Source: Viscum album
Lineage: Eukaryota; Streptophyta; Magnoliopsida; Santalales; Viscaceae
Assembly (NCBI GenBank): GCA_963277665.1
Contig: OY728157.1
Coordinates: forward strand, 362,962,067 to 363,026,066
DNA: 64,000 nt
Direction: 5' to 3'
Position 1 is the stretch's first letter, and every line of letters begins with the position of its first letter. Made by a program: the position numbers and the translations under genes. This document shows, one piece after another, positions 10,430 through 22,694 of this stretch. Below the pieces are notes generated by a model, which saw only the letters and a list, made by a program, of their open reading frames with translations, had not been told where the DNA came from and ran no database searches.

Positions 10430-11980
10430 ATCCAAAACAAGGGCTTATCAAACAAATGGGGGTACTGAGTACGAGTCTGAGCCTCCCACTCCCATGTTCT
10501 CTCCTAGAGATTCCCATGCTTCCACCGAACGCACACCAGAGGAATCAGCTACCCACACAAGACCCACTCTTGTCGATCATCTATCTCTACTAGGAATTCC
10601 GCAAACATTGCCCGATAGTCAATTTCCAGCTCACCCCAGTCGATGACATGTGATGGATCATGCACGTATCTCATCAGCTGTGATACCTGGAAAACATCAT
10701 GCACCTAGTGCATCTTTGGGGGAAGAGATAGGTGGTAATTCACCTCACCAACTCTTCTTAGGATCTGAAAAGGTCTGATGAATCTCGAAGATAGCTTACC
10801 GTCCTAGCTAAATCTCTTCAATCCCCATAGGGGTGGGACCCGAAGGAACACATGGTCTCCTTCCTCAAACTCCAAGGGTCTCTTCCTCCTGCCAGCATAT
10901 GATTTCTACATGCTCTGTGCATTCCTCATATACTCCTAGATGATCTGAACCTTCTCAGTGGTAGCTCATACCAACTCTGGACCCATGAGTGAAGACTCCC
11001 CTGGTTCTGTCCAGCATGGGGGTGATCTACAAGGCCGCCCATACAAGGCCTCGAATGGTGCCATGACAATGGGGGAGTGATATCTATTGTTATATGAAAA
11101 ATTCACTATTAATAGGTGGTCCTCCCAACTACGACCAAAATCTAGGATGCAAGCACGAAGCATGTCCTCCAGGGTTTGTATGGTACGCTCCATCTGACCA
11201 TCCGTCTGGGGATGAAAGGTTGTGCTCAAATGCAGCTGCGTCCTGAACACCTCCTATAATTCCTTCCACATCTAGGATATAAAGTGTACATCACGGTCTG
11301 AGAAAATCGTCGAAGGCACCCCGTGAATCCACACTATCTCATGGATGTAGAGTAATTCCAAACCCTCTACTGGTCCCTACTCTTGTATGGGTAGTAAGTG
11401 AGCCGAATTGGTGAGTCGGTCAACGATCACCTAGATAGAATCAAGGCCTTTGGATGTACATGGTAACCCCGTCACAAAGTTCATTGAGATTCCATCCCAT
11501 TTCCACTCTAGTACCTCAAGTGGCTATGCCAAGCCTGCTGGAACCTAATGCTTGGCCTTCACTTGCTAAAAAGTGAGGCATCATGAGACAAACTTGACCA
11601 CTACTTTCTTCATTCCTAGCTACGAGTACTGATGTCGGAGGTCCTGGTACATCTTCTCCACTTCAGGATGTACCACCAAAGGGGATGTATAGAACTCACT
11701 CAACACCTACAATCACAACGCCACTGATACTATGGTGTTCCCACTGAAAAGGATGACATGCTCCCCACATATCGAAAATCCATCAAGATCATGCCCTGAG
11801 GATAAATGAGCACGTCAGGGTTCACAGTCAATATCCACCAACTATGCCTCCCTGACCCACTGTAAGAGTGGGGGATTAATAATAATCAACTAAAGGTAAG
11901 CTACTCTATCATCATCCACTAAGGATATCTGCATCACGACTATCTAATCTGTCACCTCACTTAGCAGCTGCAAAACGGTC
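10430..11980 (-). pseudogene. Gypsy-1 integrase and C-terminal domain, degenerate
   Basis: Translated right to left: traces of the H2C2 zinc finger (about 11700-11560), core text around 11500-11380, then FHPQTDGQMERTIQTLEDML (about 11225-11155), SWEDHLLIVNFSYNN, MAPFEALYGRPCRSPPCW (to about 11010), and near 10440 TWEWEAQTRTQYPHLF ending the polyprotein at a stop. These are the conserved Ty3/gypsy integrase blocks. Several stops interrupt the frame. Integrase would join element cDNA to chromosomal DNA; this copy is inactive. Confidence 0.85.
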
Positions 11981-11989
11981 CTCATTCTA

Positions 11990-13869
11990 AGCATGTCTGC
12001 TACCACATTCTCCTTCCTAGGAGTATAAACTATCTCAAAGTTATATTCCTAGAGGAACTCTAGCCATTAAAATTGTCTCAATTTTAGGTCCTTTTGGGAG
12101 AATATATACCTGAGACTCTTATGGTCGAAGTAAATTGTAAACCACTCACCCATCAAGTAGTGTCGCCACATCTTCAAGGAAAATACCATTGCTACTAACT
12201 CTAGGTCATGGGTCACATAGTTCTACTCATGCTACCTTAACTGGAATGAGCCATAGGTGATCACTGATCACTTCTGCATCAGTACACAATCTAGTCTAGT
12301 CTTTGACATGTCGCATAAGACTACATACTTAATGCCCTCCTCTGGTAGTCTCAATATGAGGGCACTAGTCAGTTTCCTCCTCACTGCCTAGAAAATTTGC
12401 TGACATTTCTCCACCCACATAAAGGGATTTCCCTTCTGTGTCAAAGTCGATAAGGGTGATTCCACTTTGGAAAAGTCGGGCATGAACCTTTGATAGTAAC
12501 CAGCCAACCCCAAGAAACTCGACACCTTAGTCACAATCCTAGGTGGATCCCAAGCAAGAATTACCTCTATCTTCACCGGATCCACTACAACTCCAGCCTA
12601 TGAGATTATGTGTCCCAGAAAGTGGGCCTCCCGAATCTAGAACTGGCACTTAGAGAGCTTACCATAAAGATGGTGCTCTTAGAGTGTATCAAGGACTATC
12701 CACAGGTGTGTAGCATGCTCCTCCTCCGACGTCGAGTACACCAAGATGTCGTCAATGAAGACCATGACAAACCGGTCAAGGTAAGGCTGGAAAATCCTGT
12801 TCATGAGTCCCATGAACACTACTGGAGCGTTGTTCATGCCGAAAGTCATCACTAAGAACTCATAGTGGCCATACCGGCACTTGAAGGCTGTCTTCAGTGC
12901 ATCCTCATCCCATACCTGAAGCTGGTGATAGCCTGATACATGGTATATCTTGGAGAACCATCTCTCCCCCTTCAGCTAATCAAAGAGGTCATCAATTCTC
13001 GGAAATGGATACTTTTTCTTCATGGTCACCTGGTTCAGGCGCCAGAAGTCCACGCACAACCTCAAACTCCCTTTTAACTTCTTAGAAAACAACACCAGGT
13101 CTACCCATGGGGAAAAAATGGGCCTTAAAAACCCCTTATCCTATAAGTCCTCTAGCTATACCCTTAGCTCACGAAGCTCCGCAGGAGCCATCCAATATGC
13201 CGGTGTGGATATCAGTGCCATCCTAGGGCACAGGTCAATGAAAAATTCTACCTCTCTATGAGGAGGTAGTCCCAAAACATTCAGGAAAAACATCCCCATA
13301 CTCGTCCACCACTACAGAAAAGCTTGGAATCCTCTCATCCACTTCACCGAGGGTGAGGCTAGCCAACTGGTGAGTGATCGATTACACCCTCCTCCGAGAA
13401 AGTCTGTCCTATGCTGCAAGGGTTTCCTTATCACCGGTGAAGGAAAACCTAGTCCCATCTCCATAGACACACCACAATGTATGCCTAAAATAGTCGATCT
13501 GAGTATGGAATTTGGATAAATATTCCATACCCAAGATGAAATCATAAGGCCTCAATGCCGCTATTAAGAAATCCCAGTCGAAGCTATCACCTCCTAGAGT
13601 AAGATCACACTACCGACACCAGTGTGTAATCATCAAATCCCCTCTCATAGGAGTCTCTAGATGTAATAATCAAGCCAAAGACTCCATTGGAATCTCTGAT
13701 CTATGAACGAGAGCCATGCCAAGGAAAGAGAGACTATCACTCGTGTCTATAAGAACTGCAGCTAGGGTGGAGAAGACACAGATCGTACCTCAAATAATTT
13801 CTGGAGCATCGTGGTCATAAGCCTCTGCTGCCTGAAGCTGGGCTCTCCCCTACCTGCCTGCTCCCTGAG
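11990..13869 (-). pseudogene. Gypsy-1 protease, reverse transcriptase and RNase H, degenerate
   Basis: Protease: DTSDSLSFLGMALVH near 13740 keeps the Asp of the D-T/S-G box but not the Gly. [18 protein letters not shown] (about 13050-13005), [18 protein letters not shown] (about 12930-12880) and [13 protein letters not shown] (about 12775-12735), so the F-x-D-D pair is intact. The connection [15 protein letters not shown] and [17 protein letters not shown] lies at 12585-12460, with RNase H traces below 12300. Many stops fall where relatives have Trp or Gln (for example in the block before the RT fingers), a sign of cytosine deamination. Confidence 0.88.
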
Positions 13870-14956
13870 GTTGGGGTGGACCACCTGGGGGTGGTGGTGG
13901 TAGTACCTCAAACAGTCATCCACCGCCTGCTGGTCGGCCTGCTCCCCTACCATGTCCACTACCCCACAGACCTCCTTGCTCGAAACTCTGTCTTAGCAGT
14001 CCCTCGACCATTTTCTGGTCATCTGCATGGAGGGTCAAGCAGTCACGTTCCATGTGTCCCTGCCCGATGCACGCGAAGAAAAGACTAGCTCTTGACTGAA
14101 TCCCTCTAGTCTGTGTGCCCCGCACTACTAACCTTGAGTCCTGGGGTTGTCCCCTGAAAGACCTGAACCACTTGGTCCAACATGTCATATATCTTCTACC
14201 TTTTGAAGACTCCAGCTCCTGGGATCTGCTGGTGGCTCTGGTTTTCGGTGCCTGATCCTCTAAGAAGAACTCCAAAATAAGGGCTCGCTCTAGTACCCTA
14301 GCCTGGGTAGGGATGTTGAGAGACACCATCGATGCCCTGATCTCCTACTTGAGTCCCTGCTCAAAGGATCGTGCCCTGAAGAAAGAGTCTCAAACCATGT
14401 CTGTGGAGTAGCGCGGAAGCTCTATGAACCTCGATGAGTACTCAGCCACCATCATGCTACCCTAATAAAGGTGAAGAAGCTCCTTAATGTGCATATAGCA
14501 CAAGGTCGTGGGAAAAAACTCCTCCTGCAAAATTCGATCGAAGTCTGAACAAGAGAGGGTTGCCACATCATGCATCTGGATGGTCAAAATTCACCATCTC
14601 CCTACCGATCCCTGCTGAAGGCTCACCGCCAAGATCTTCATTTGGTCAAGTGGTGTCCTCACTAAGAGGAAGACCCACATCACTACCTCCATCTAGTCCT
14701 CAACGACCTAAGGATCTGTCTCTCCCTTGAACCTGTAAGGTCTCTATCTCTGGAACTCATGCAAGGTGCTGAGTCTGCGTACGTCCTCTACCGGTAACTC
14801 CAGTAGTAACTGATGATCAACGGGTGGTGATAACACCGGTGCACCACCTAGAAGGGACATCTATAGCACTAGTACCTGAACTGATGGCGCATCTCTAGGT
14901 GGGTTATCCACACAATCACGTATCAGGATCCTAGCTAGCCGTCTGCGCAGAGGCAT
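13870..14956 (-). pseudogene. Gypsy-1 gag, degenerate
   Basis: Start codon at 14956 (MPLRRRLARIL). Retrotransposon gag text lies in the middle: PYRFKGETDP (about 14745), LRQSF and EYSSRFIELPRY (about 14440-14405), FRARSFEQGL (about 14370), ALILEFFLEDQAPKT (about 14290-14245). The zinc knuckle reads FACIGQGHMERDC near 14045; the first Cys of CX2CX4HX4C is replaced. A glycine-rich tail precedes the protease. Gag and pol appear to share one frame, as in many plant chromoviruses. Confidence 0.8.
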
Positions 14957-15224
14957 CCTAAAATAGATCAAGATGTACCATTGTCTGAAGATTATACCTG
15001 GTGAGATGACTCTTATTCAAAAAGAACATAAGGAGACACTTATGTAAATAGTGTTTTCATGTTTTGAGCTGAAAAACAGAATTCAAGGTTCTAGTGTATG
15101 GATACATCGACCACCACACCAACACCAGACACCCCGAATCTAAAATTCAGACTCGAAACACTTAACACTCTTGCCACAAAAACAAAACAATAAACTCCCA
15201 GTCTTAGAGGTGGAACCGACCGCC

Positions 15225-15235
15225 CTCTGATACCA
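15225..15235 (-). promoter_or_regulatory. Gypsy-1 primer-binding site (tRNA-Met)
   Basis: Plus-strand CTCTGATACCA is TGGTATCAGAG on the coding strand, immediately after the middle LTR. This matches the 3' end complement of initiator tRNA-Met. Confidence 0.85.
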
Positions 15236-15238
15236 CTT

Positions 15239-15643
15239 TGTCATGACCCGTCCCCCGAGGCCCGTGCCGTGACTACCCCAAACCCGCCTCCCGAAGGCCA
15301 GGGCCCGATGAATAATGCCGACTACGTCAACTTATTTTTATTTTATTCCTACACGAAAAACCCAAAAACTAACTTTCACCCTCGACCAAATACTATTGAG
15401 GTGAAAGTCTTCTTAAGAGAAAAGCAGCGCTGCGAGTTCAATGGTGCCCTCAGATTTCAATTCCGAGCACCAGTTCAAAAGTTAGAAAAAATCACTTGCA
15501 CGTTTACTGAACGTACCCAAAAAAAAGTTCATAAATTCATTCCGGGCACTCCGGGCCTCAGAATCACGCGCCGTCAATTTTTGCGGACTCGTAAAATTAC
15601 CATTTATTTAAAAAAAATTAAATGGAAATTCTAGGTCTTGACA
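15239..15643 (-). repeat. Middle gypsy LTR, internally deleted (405 bp)
   Basis: The first 70-80 bases match the LTR starts at 7563 and 20494; after about 15335 the sequence matches only the last 320 bases of the 20494 LTR (from TTTATTTTTATTTTATTC at 23660 on). Some 3 kb of LTR middle is missing. It serves as 5' LTR for Gypsy-1 and 3' LTR for Gypsy-2. Closer similarity to the 23977 end than to the 10397 end suggests it came from Gypsy-2. Confidence 0.8.
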
Positions 15644-15655
15644 TTCTCCCCACCT
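15644..15655 (-). promoter_or_regulatory. Gypsy-2 polypurine tract
   Basis: Plus-strand TTCTCCCCACCT directly follows the LTR end TTGACA at 15643. It corresponds to AGGTGGGGAGAA on the coding strand. Confidence 0.8.
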
Positions 15656-15689
15656 CAGGGATTTATTTCCCTCTAAGATACAACTCAAA

Positions 15690-17200
15690 CTAAGGGAACA
15701 AGTGAGGGTACTGAGAATTCATATGAGCCTCCCGCTCCCATGTGCTCTCCTGGAGGTTCATTTGCTTCCATCAAACGCGCACCAGAGGTATCAACCATCC
15801 ACAAAGGACCCGCTCCTGTTGATCCTCAATATCCACTGGAACCTCTATAAAAGTCTCCCCATCATCAACGTCCAGCTCTCTGTGGTCGATGATGTGAGAA
15901 GGGTCATGCACATATCTCCTCAGCTGGGATACATGGAAGACGTCGTGCACCCGGTGCAACTGAGGTGGAAGAGATATGCGGTATACTGCCTCGCCAACTC
16001 TACTGAGGACCTGAAAGGTCTGATGAATCATGGATATAACTTTCTACCTCAGCCAAATCTCTGCAAACCTCATCGAGGTGAGACTCGTAGAAATACGTGG
16101 TTTCCATCCCCGAACTCCATTGGTCTCTGTCTGCTGTCGACATACGACTTCTGCCTGCTTTGTGTAGTCTTCATCCTCTCTTGGATGATTTTCACCTTCT
16201 TTGTGGTAGCTCGTACCATCTTTTGCCCCACTAGTGCTGACTCCCCTGGTTCAGTCGAACATAAGGGTGATCTGCAAGATCGCCCGTATAACGCCTCAAA
16301 AGGTGCCATACCAATGGTGGAGTGATAGATGTTGTTGTATAAAAACTCCACCAAAGGTAAGTGATCCTCCCAGCTGTGACCGAAGTCTAGGACTCAAGCG
16401 CGGAGCATGTCCTCAAGGGTCTAAATTTTCCACTCAGTCTGACCATCCATCTGCGGATGGAAGGCAGTGCTCAAATGATGTTGCATCCTGAAATCCTCCT
16501 GCAACCCCTTTCATAGCCGGGAAGTAAAATGTGAATCACAATTGGTGACAATTGTCATGGGTACTCCATGTAGCTACACAATATTCTGCACATAGAGGCG
16601 TCCCAATCTCTCTACTGAATCCCGCTCTCTGATCGGTAGGAAGTGTGCCGACTTGGTGAGTCGGTCAACGATCACCCAGATAGAGTCATGACCTATGGAT
16701 TCACGTGGAAGTCCTATCAAAAAGTCCATGGATATCCCATCCCACTTCCACTCTAGGACCTCTAAAGACCAAACCAAGCCTTCTGGTACCTGATGCTCCG
16801 CCTTCACTTGCTGATAAGTGAGGCATCGAGAGAAAAAATCTGCAACTTATTTCTTCATTCTTGGCCACCAGTGCTGTCGTCGGAGATCCTGATACATCTT
16901 CTACACTCCTAGATGTACCACTAGAGGGGATGTGTGGAACTCCCTCAACACTTCCTCCTGAAGTGACACTGGTAATATGGTATGTCCTTTGAAAAGGATG
17001 ACGTGTTCCCCACCTTTAGAAAACCCATCAGGTGCCTGTCCTGTGGATATATGAGCATGTTGTGTCTCACAATCAGTGTCCCCATGCTACGCCTCCCTGA
17101 ATCACTGAAGAAGTGGAGGAGTGACTATAAAGGACTATAGAAAAAATGCTCCGTCTCTATCCACAAAGGATATATGAAAAGCGGCCAGCTGCTCCGTCTC
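15690..17200 (-). pseudogene. Gypsy-2 integrase and C-terminal domain, degenerate
   Basis: H2C2 finger traces lie at 16990-16810 (VVHLGV, KMYQDLRRQHWWP). The core at 16807-16574 reads [16 protein letters not shown] and [24 protein letters not shown] near 16450 has Met for the usual Thr. MAPFEALYGRSCRSPLC lies at 16310-16260, followed by VFLRVSP, and at 16031-15771 VYRISLPPQLHRVHDVFHVS. The polyprotein ends in TWEREAHMNSQYPHLFP near 15700. Order and spacing match Ty3/gypsy chromoviruses. Stops and frame changes separate the blocks. Confidence 0.88.
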
Positions 17201-17209
17201 CTCACCTAG

Positions 17210-19039
17210 CAGCTGTATACCAGATCTCCTACTGAGTTCATCTGCAACAACGTTCCCCTTCATAGGAGTATAGACTATCTCGAAGTCATAGTCCTAGAGG
17301 AACTCAAGCCAACGTCGCTATCTCAGGTTCAGGTCATTCTGGGAGATGATATACCTAAGACTCTTGTGATCAGAGTACATGGTAAAACGCTCGCCCATCA
17401 GATAGTGTCACCACATATTCAAGGCGAAGACCACTGCTGCTAACTCCAGGTCATGGGTAGCATAGTTCTACTCATGCTGTCTCACTTGTCGAGAGCCATA
17501 TGTGATCACTGCTCGCTCCTGAATCAGGACACATCCGAGTTTGGTCTTTGATGCGTCGCAGTAAACTACATATCCTACTCCCTCCTATGGAAGCCTCATG
17601 ATGGGGGCATTAGTCAGCCTCTGCCTCAGCTCCTGAAAACTCCGCTGGCATTTCTCTGACCAAACGAAGGGTTGCCCCTTATTCATCAAGGATGATAGTG
17701 GTGCTACAAATCTGGAGAAGTTTGGTACAAACCTCCGGTAATATCCAACCAAACCCAGGAAACTCCGTACTTCCGTCACACTCCTGGGTGGCTCCCAGGA
17801 AATTACCACCTCAATCTTTGCTGGATCCATGGCAACTCCAGCCTCTGAGATGACATTTCCCAGAAAGTGAACCTCTCGTATCCAGAACTGGCACTTCGAG
17901 AGCTTACCATAAAATGGTGCTCTCAGAGTGTGTCCAGTACTACCCGTAAATGGTAGGCATGCTCCTCCTCAGTAGTTGAGTAGATCAGAATGTCATTGAT
18001 AAAGACTATGACAAAGAGATCAAGGTATGGCTGAAAGATCCTATTCATGAGTCCCATGAACACTAATGGATCATTGGTTATGCCAAAAAGCATAACCCAG
18101 AACTTGTAGTGGTCATACTGACATTTGAAATCCATCTTCTGCACATCCTCATCTTGAACTCTGAGCAGGTGATAGCCTGATCTGAGATCTATCTTCAAGA
18201 ACCACCATGATCCCTTCAGCTGATCAAAGAGGTCATCAATCCTCGGGAGTGGGTACTTGTTCTTCACGGTCACCTGGTTCAGGTGATGGTAGTCGACACA
18301 AATCCTCAAGCTCCCATAAACCTTCTTGGCAAACAGAATCGGGTCTGCCCAAGGTGAAACACTGGGCCAGATGAATCCCTTCCCCCACAAGTCTTCAAGC
18401 TGTACCCGCAGCTCGTGAAGCTTCGCGAGAGCCATCCGATACGTTGGTGTAGATATCAGTGTCGTCCCGAGGTACAAGTCAATGTAAAAGTCCACCTCTC
18501 TGCGAGGAGGTAGACCTGGGACATCATCAGGAAAAACATCCGCATACTGGTCCACCACTATAGGATTACTTGGACTCTCCACATCAACTGATCCGAGGGT
18601 AAGGCCAGCCAAATGATGAGTAATCAACTATACCCTTATTCGGGTAAGTTTATCCTACGCTACATAGGCTCCCTTATTACCAGTGAAGGTAAACCTAGTC
18701 CCATATATATAGACACACTGCACTTTGCACCTAATACAGTCAATCTAAGCATGAACTGTAGATAACCTGTCCATACCCAAGATGACGTTGTAAGGACTCG
18801 ACGCCGCTACTAGTAGATCTCAGCTGAAGTTATCACTTCCTAGAGTAAGATCACACTGCCGGCACCAGTGCGTAATCATCGAATCCGCTCCCATAGGAGT
18901 CTCTATCCATAAGGATTGAGCCAACGACTCCGTCGAAATCTCAGAGCTCCGAACGAGGGAAGTGACAATAAAATAATGACTGGAACCTATTTCTACAAGT
19001 ACTGCAGCTAAGGTGGAGTAGACAGAGATTGTACCTCAT
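17210..19039 (-). pseudogene. Gypsy-2 protease, reverse transcriptase and RNase H; catalytic changes
   Basis: A 234-codon uninterrupted frame (18627-17923) covers the [72 protein letters not shown] and [13 protein letters not shown]. The last motif reads F-I-N-D where relatives have F-I-D-D, so one catalytic Asp is Asn. The protease box near 18990 reads VEIGSSHYFI, with Glu for the active Asp. The connection ([30 protein letters not shown]) lies at 17830-17710 and RNase H traces reach about 17400. It copied element RNA in the cytoplasm when active; this copy is dead by residue loss as well as stops. Confidence 0.9.
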
Positions 19040-20211
19040 ATCATCTCTAGAGCGCCATGATCATAGGCCTCAGCTGCCTGGAGGTGAGCTCTTCCCTATC
19101 CACCAGCTCCCTGGGGTCGGGGTAGACCTCCTGGTGGTGGTGGTGGTAATATCTCAAACCGTCGCCCACCGCCAGCTGCACGAGCAGCTCCTCTGCCACG
19201 TCCGCCTGCTCCCTACGGACCACCTCGATCGAACCTCTGTCTCTGCCTGGGCGGTCCCTTGACCGTCTAATGATCATCCGTACGATGGGTCAGAAAGTCA
19301 TGAGCTATGTGATCCTGCCCGCTGCATGCGTAACACTGCCCGCGCCTGATATGACTTACTCTATCTCAGGTGCCCAGCACAATCGATCCTGAGTCAATCG
19401 GTCATCCACTTGTAGGTCTGGTCCTCTTGGACCTCTGTGAAATCTGTCTGCTGCCACCTGAAAAATACTCCGCTACATGATGACTGGTAGTAGGTATCAC
19501 CACTGGTGACTTCTCGACAAGGAAACTCTCCACCAAGAGGGCTCTCTCTAACACCCCCGCCTACATCAGGATGCTTAGTGAGACCATCGAAGCTCTAATC
19601 TCCCACCAGAGTCCCTTCTCGAAGGTCTGGGCCCTGAAGAATGGGTCCCACACTATATCTGTGGAGTAACAAGAGAGGTCTGTGAAGCTTGATGAATACT
19701 AAGCCACTGTCATGTTTCCCTATTGCAGATGAAGTATCTCATGTATGCGGACTGCGTGAAGAGTTGTTGGAACAAACTCTACCCGAAACAGGCTCTCGAA
19801 GTCTACCCATAGAAGCGTCACCTCATCGTGAACCTAGAGCATCAAGCTTCACCATCTTCCTACTGTTTCCTATAGAAGGATGGCAGTAAGGATCACCATG
19901 AAATCAGCTGGTGTCCCTACCAATTGAAAAACTCACACCACAGCCTCCAGCCAATCCTCAGCTGCCTGTGGGTCCGTCTCTCCCTTGAAACTGGGTGGCC
20001 TCTGGTGCTGGAACTCGTGTAATGCGCTCAAGCAGCGTGCATCGTTTGCTATTGGGGCTGGTGGCATCAGTGTCCCAACAGGTAATGGTACCACTGGTGC
20101 CTCCACTGGTGCCTCTACTGGAAGAGGGCCCTACACTGAGGCCTCGTCGCTCGGTGGGATATATGTGCATACAACTCTCAGAACTCTAGCCGGCTGTCTA
20201 CGTGGAGGCAT
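19040..20211 (-). pseudogene. Gypsy-2 gag, degenerate
   Basis: Start codon at 20211 (MPPRRQPARVLRVV). Middle text includes FKGETDPQAAEDWLEAV (about 19995-19945), YSSSFTDLSCYSTDIV (about 19700-19655), FRAQTFEKGLWWEIRASMVS (about 19640-19580). The zinc knuckle near 19330 reads CYACSGQDHIAHDF: the last Cys is Phe. Roughly fifteen to twenty in-frame stops lie in this frame. The frame runs on into protease without an evident shift. Confidence 0.82.
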
Positions 20212-20479
20212 CCTGAAAATAAACAGGTGATCTATGGTTAAAAGTTATACCTGGTGAGCTGACCTGGTGATCCGACTTAAAGAAAACTTTTGAAAACACA
20301 CATGCAATCAGTGTTTTCATGCACTGAGTCAGAAATCAGTAGTCAGGGTCCTGGTGTATGGATACGTCATCCGCCGCACCAACACTGGACTCCCTGAACT
20401 AAAAACCACACTCACTACACTTAACACTATTACTTCATAGAAAAGATCAGAGTTCTAAGTTCTGTAGTAGAACTGACTC

Positions 20480-20490
20480 CTCTGATACCA
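20480..20490 (-). promoter_or_regulatory. Gypsy-2 primer-binding site (tRNA-Met)
   Basis: Plus-strand CTCTGATACCA lies three bases before the LTR start at 20494. On the coding strand it reads TGGTATCAGAG. Confidence 0.85.
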
Positions 20491-21229
20491 ATTTGTCACG
20501 ACCCGTCCCCTGGGACCCGTTCCATGACTACCCCAAGCCCACCTTCCATAGGCCAGAGGCTGACGACTAGCACCAAAGGCGTAATTCTCGAAAACTGGGA
20601 AGGTATTGCCTTTATAACCTATAAACACACACACAAGCAAGCACATAGATAGATACGAAACACCAAGTAAATTGTATAACAAAAGAGTGATGAAAGTAAA
20701 AGGGGCCAGAATACAAGCCCAAATGGAAAGTACAAGTACAACTAAAGAAAAGGGAAATTCAACTGCTGGGTTGTCCTCTGAGGTTCCTACCTGAAGGGTA
20801 GGTACTGATCACCTCTTCAGCAGTCCTCATCCATCTGTCTCCTCCGTGTACCAACTCATTGTAAGGTCCACCTCTAGGTACCATCCAGTCCTGGTACTCT
20901 CGGCCTCAGTCAACACTTTCCATCGTCTGCATTCAACACAATAAGGTGCGAGAATAACCCATGTAGGGGTGAGTATAATGATACTCATTAGGGACCCTGA
21001 GACCCTCTAGGTCTCACAAAATCCAACAAGGATAAAACAAAAAGTATGAAATCAACAGATAACCTTACTTAGGTATATGCCCAAACATATAACTAAGTTA
21101 TCAAGTAATCTATCTCAATCATGAGGAAAACACAGAGGTACTGACTCAGATCACACCAGGATTTATTCTAGGGGTAGTAACCAGTAACATTCTGAACCCT
21201 CAGCTGCTGGGGAACTCCTCCTATATCGA

Positions 21230-21510
21230 GTACAGTGGGCCTACCGCATCACACAGAGGTGCTTCCCACTAACCTTGGACTGCTGAGGTACTCCTCCTGT
21301 AGAGTACCATGGGTCTACTGTGTCACAAAGAGGCGCTCCCCACCATGGGTCTGCCACGTCACACAGAGGTGCTCCCCCTCATGGACTACTGAGGTACTCC
21401 TCCTATCGAGTACCATGGGTCTGACACGTCATATAGAGGCACTCCCCACCGTGGGTCTGCCACGACACCAAGGCGCTCCCCACTGGGCCAGTCGAGTCAC
21501 TCCGAGTAAA
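21230..21510. repeat. Tandem repeats within the LTR
   Basis: Units of about 45-60 bp repeat GGGTCTGCCACGTCACACAGAGG, CGCTCCCCACC and GAGGTACTCCTCCT in order, five to six times with variation. Homologous to 8200-8530. Confidence 0.75.
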
Positions 21511-22096
21511 AATGATCAGCAGTCGTCAAGTCTCATCTAGCTACTAGGTTACCGCACAAATGATCACTCGTCTTTGGAAGGATATGCTCCACAAGCTACT
21601 GGTCAATGCTCCAACTGCCACGATATCCCATGAAGAAGTATCTCAAAGGTCCTCCATGTCATAGGGGTCTCAACGCAACAGACGACGCATCAATTGGACA
21701 CTCGGTCTGTGAGTTATTAACCTTTTAGTCCCGAAGGCCCGGTTGGATTCGTGCTCGATCTAACCTGACCATTTCCCACCTCAATCCAAATATTAGTGAG
21801 TATCTCTCAAAGGGACCGACTCGCTCCAATATTTCCAGCGCCACTGACGGTTCGTCAAACGGACGTCTGGTGCCAAAGTTATGACCAAAAAAAAGTAAAT
21901 GGGTCATAGTGGGCCCAGGTCCGGTCCGACCCGGTCGGACCGACCCAGCCCGACCTGGCATTGGTCGACCTGGTTTAGGCTAACCTGGACCGACCCGCTA
22001 GGTCAGGCCTGGACCGTGATGTAGCCCGGTCCGCTAGGAGGTCTGGCAGGCCGCGAGGGGCCGCAGAGCCCACAGGGGCCATAGGGTGGCTCGACC

Positions 22097-22680
22097 ATTG
22101 GGGTGCCGCGAGGGTGTGGGGATGGTTCAGTTGGGGTGCCACGAGGGGCACGGGCCGGTTCGATCGGGGTGCCTCGAGGGTGTGGGCCGGTTCGACTGGG
22201 GCGCCGCGGGGGTGCGGGCCGGTTCGGCCGGGGCGCCGCGCGGGGCGTGGGCCGGTTCGACCGGGGTGCCGCGGGGGTCGCGGGCCGGTTGGGCCGGAGC
22301 GCCGCGAGGGGCGCGGGCCGGTTCAGCCGGGGCATGGAAAGGGCATGGGCTGGTTCCACTAGGGCACCGTGAGGGGCGCGGGCCGGTTCGACCGGGGCGC
22401 CGCGAGGTGTGTGGGCCGGTTCGGGTGGGGAGCTGCGAGGTCGCGGGCCGGTTCGGCCGGGGCGCCACGAGGGGTGCGGGACAGTTCGGCCGGTGCACCG
22501 CAGGGGGTGCAGGCCAGTTCGTCCGGGGCGCCGTGAGGGGTGCGGGCCATTTCGGCCGGGGCGCCGCAGGGGCGCGGGCCGGTTCGGCCGGGGCACCGTG
22601 AGGGCATGGGCCGGTTCAACCGGGGCACCGTGGCGGGTGCGGGCCAGTTTGGATGGCGCGCTGCGAGTGCACGAGCTTTT
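22097..22680. repeat. GC-rich 33-bp minisatellite
   Basis: About 17 units of 33 bp (a few with small length changes) built on GGGCCGGTTCGGCCGGGG plus CGCCGCGAGGGGTGC. CpG density is far above the rest of the window. Because 33 is a multiple of 3 and the unit lacks stops, long frames stay open on both strands, giving spurious Pro/Arg- and Gly/Ala-rich ORFs. The array is absent from the other two LTRs of the same array of elements. Confidence 0.9.
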
Positions 22681-22694
22681 TCAGCCTGGGCACT

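Noticed and set aside
15225..15235. tRNA-Met-like sequence as a possible tRNA gene
   Set aside because: Only 11 bases matching the tRNA 3' end, next to an LTR start: a primer-binding site. No cloverleaf was seen around it or the other sites.
15702..16325. 207-residue plus-strand frame
   Set aside because: Antisense to the integrase C-terminal relic of Gypsy-2, which carries the family motifs.
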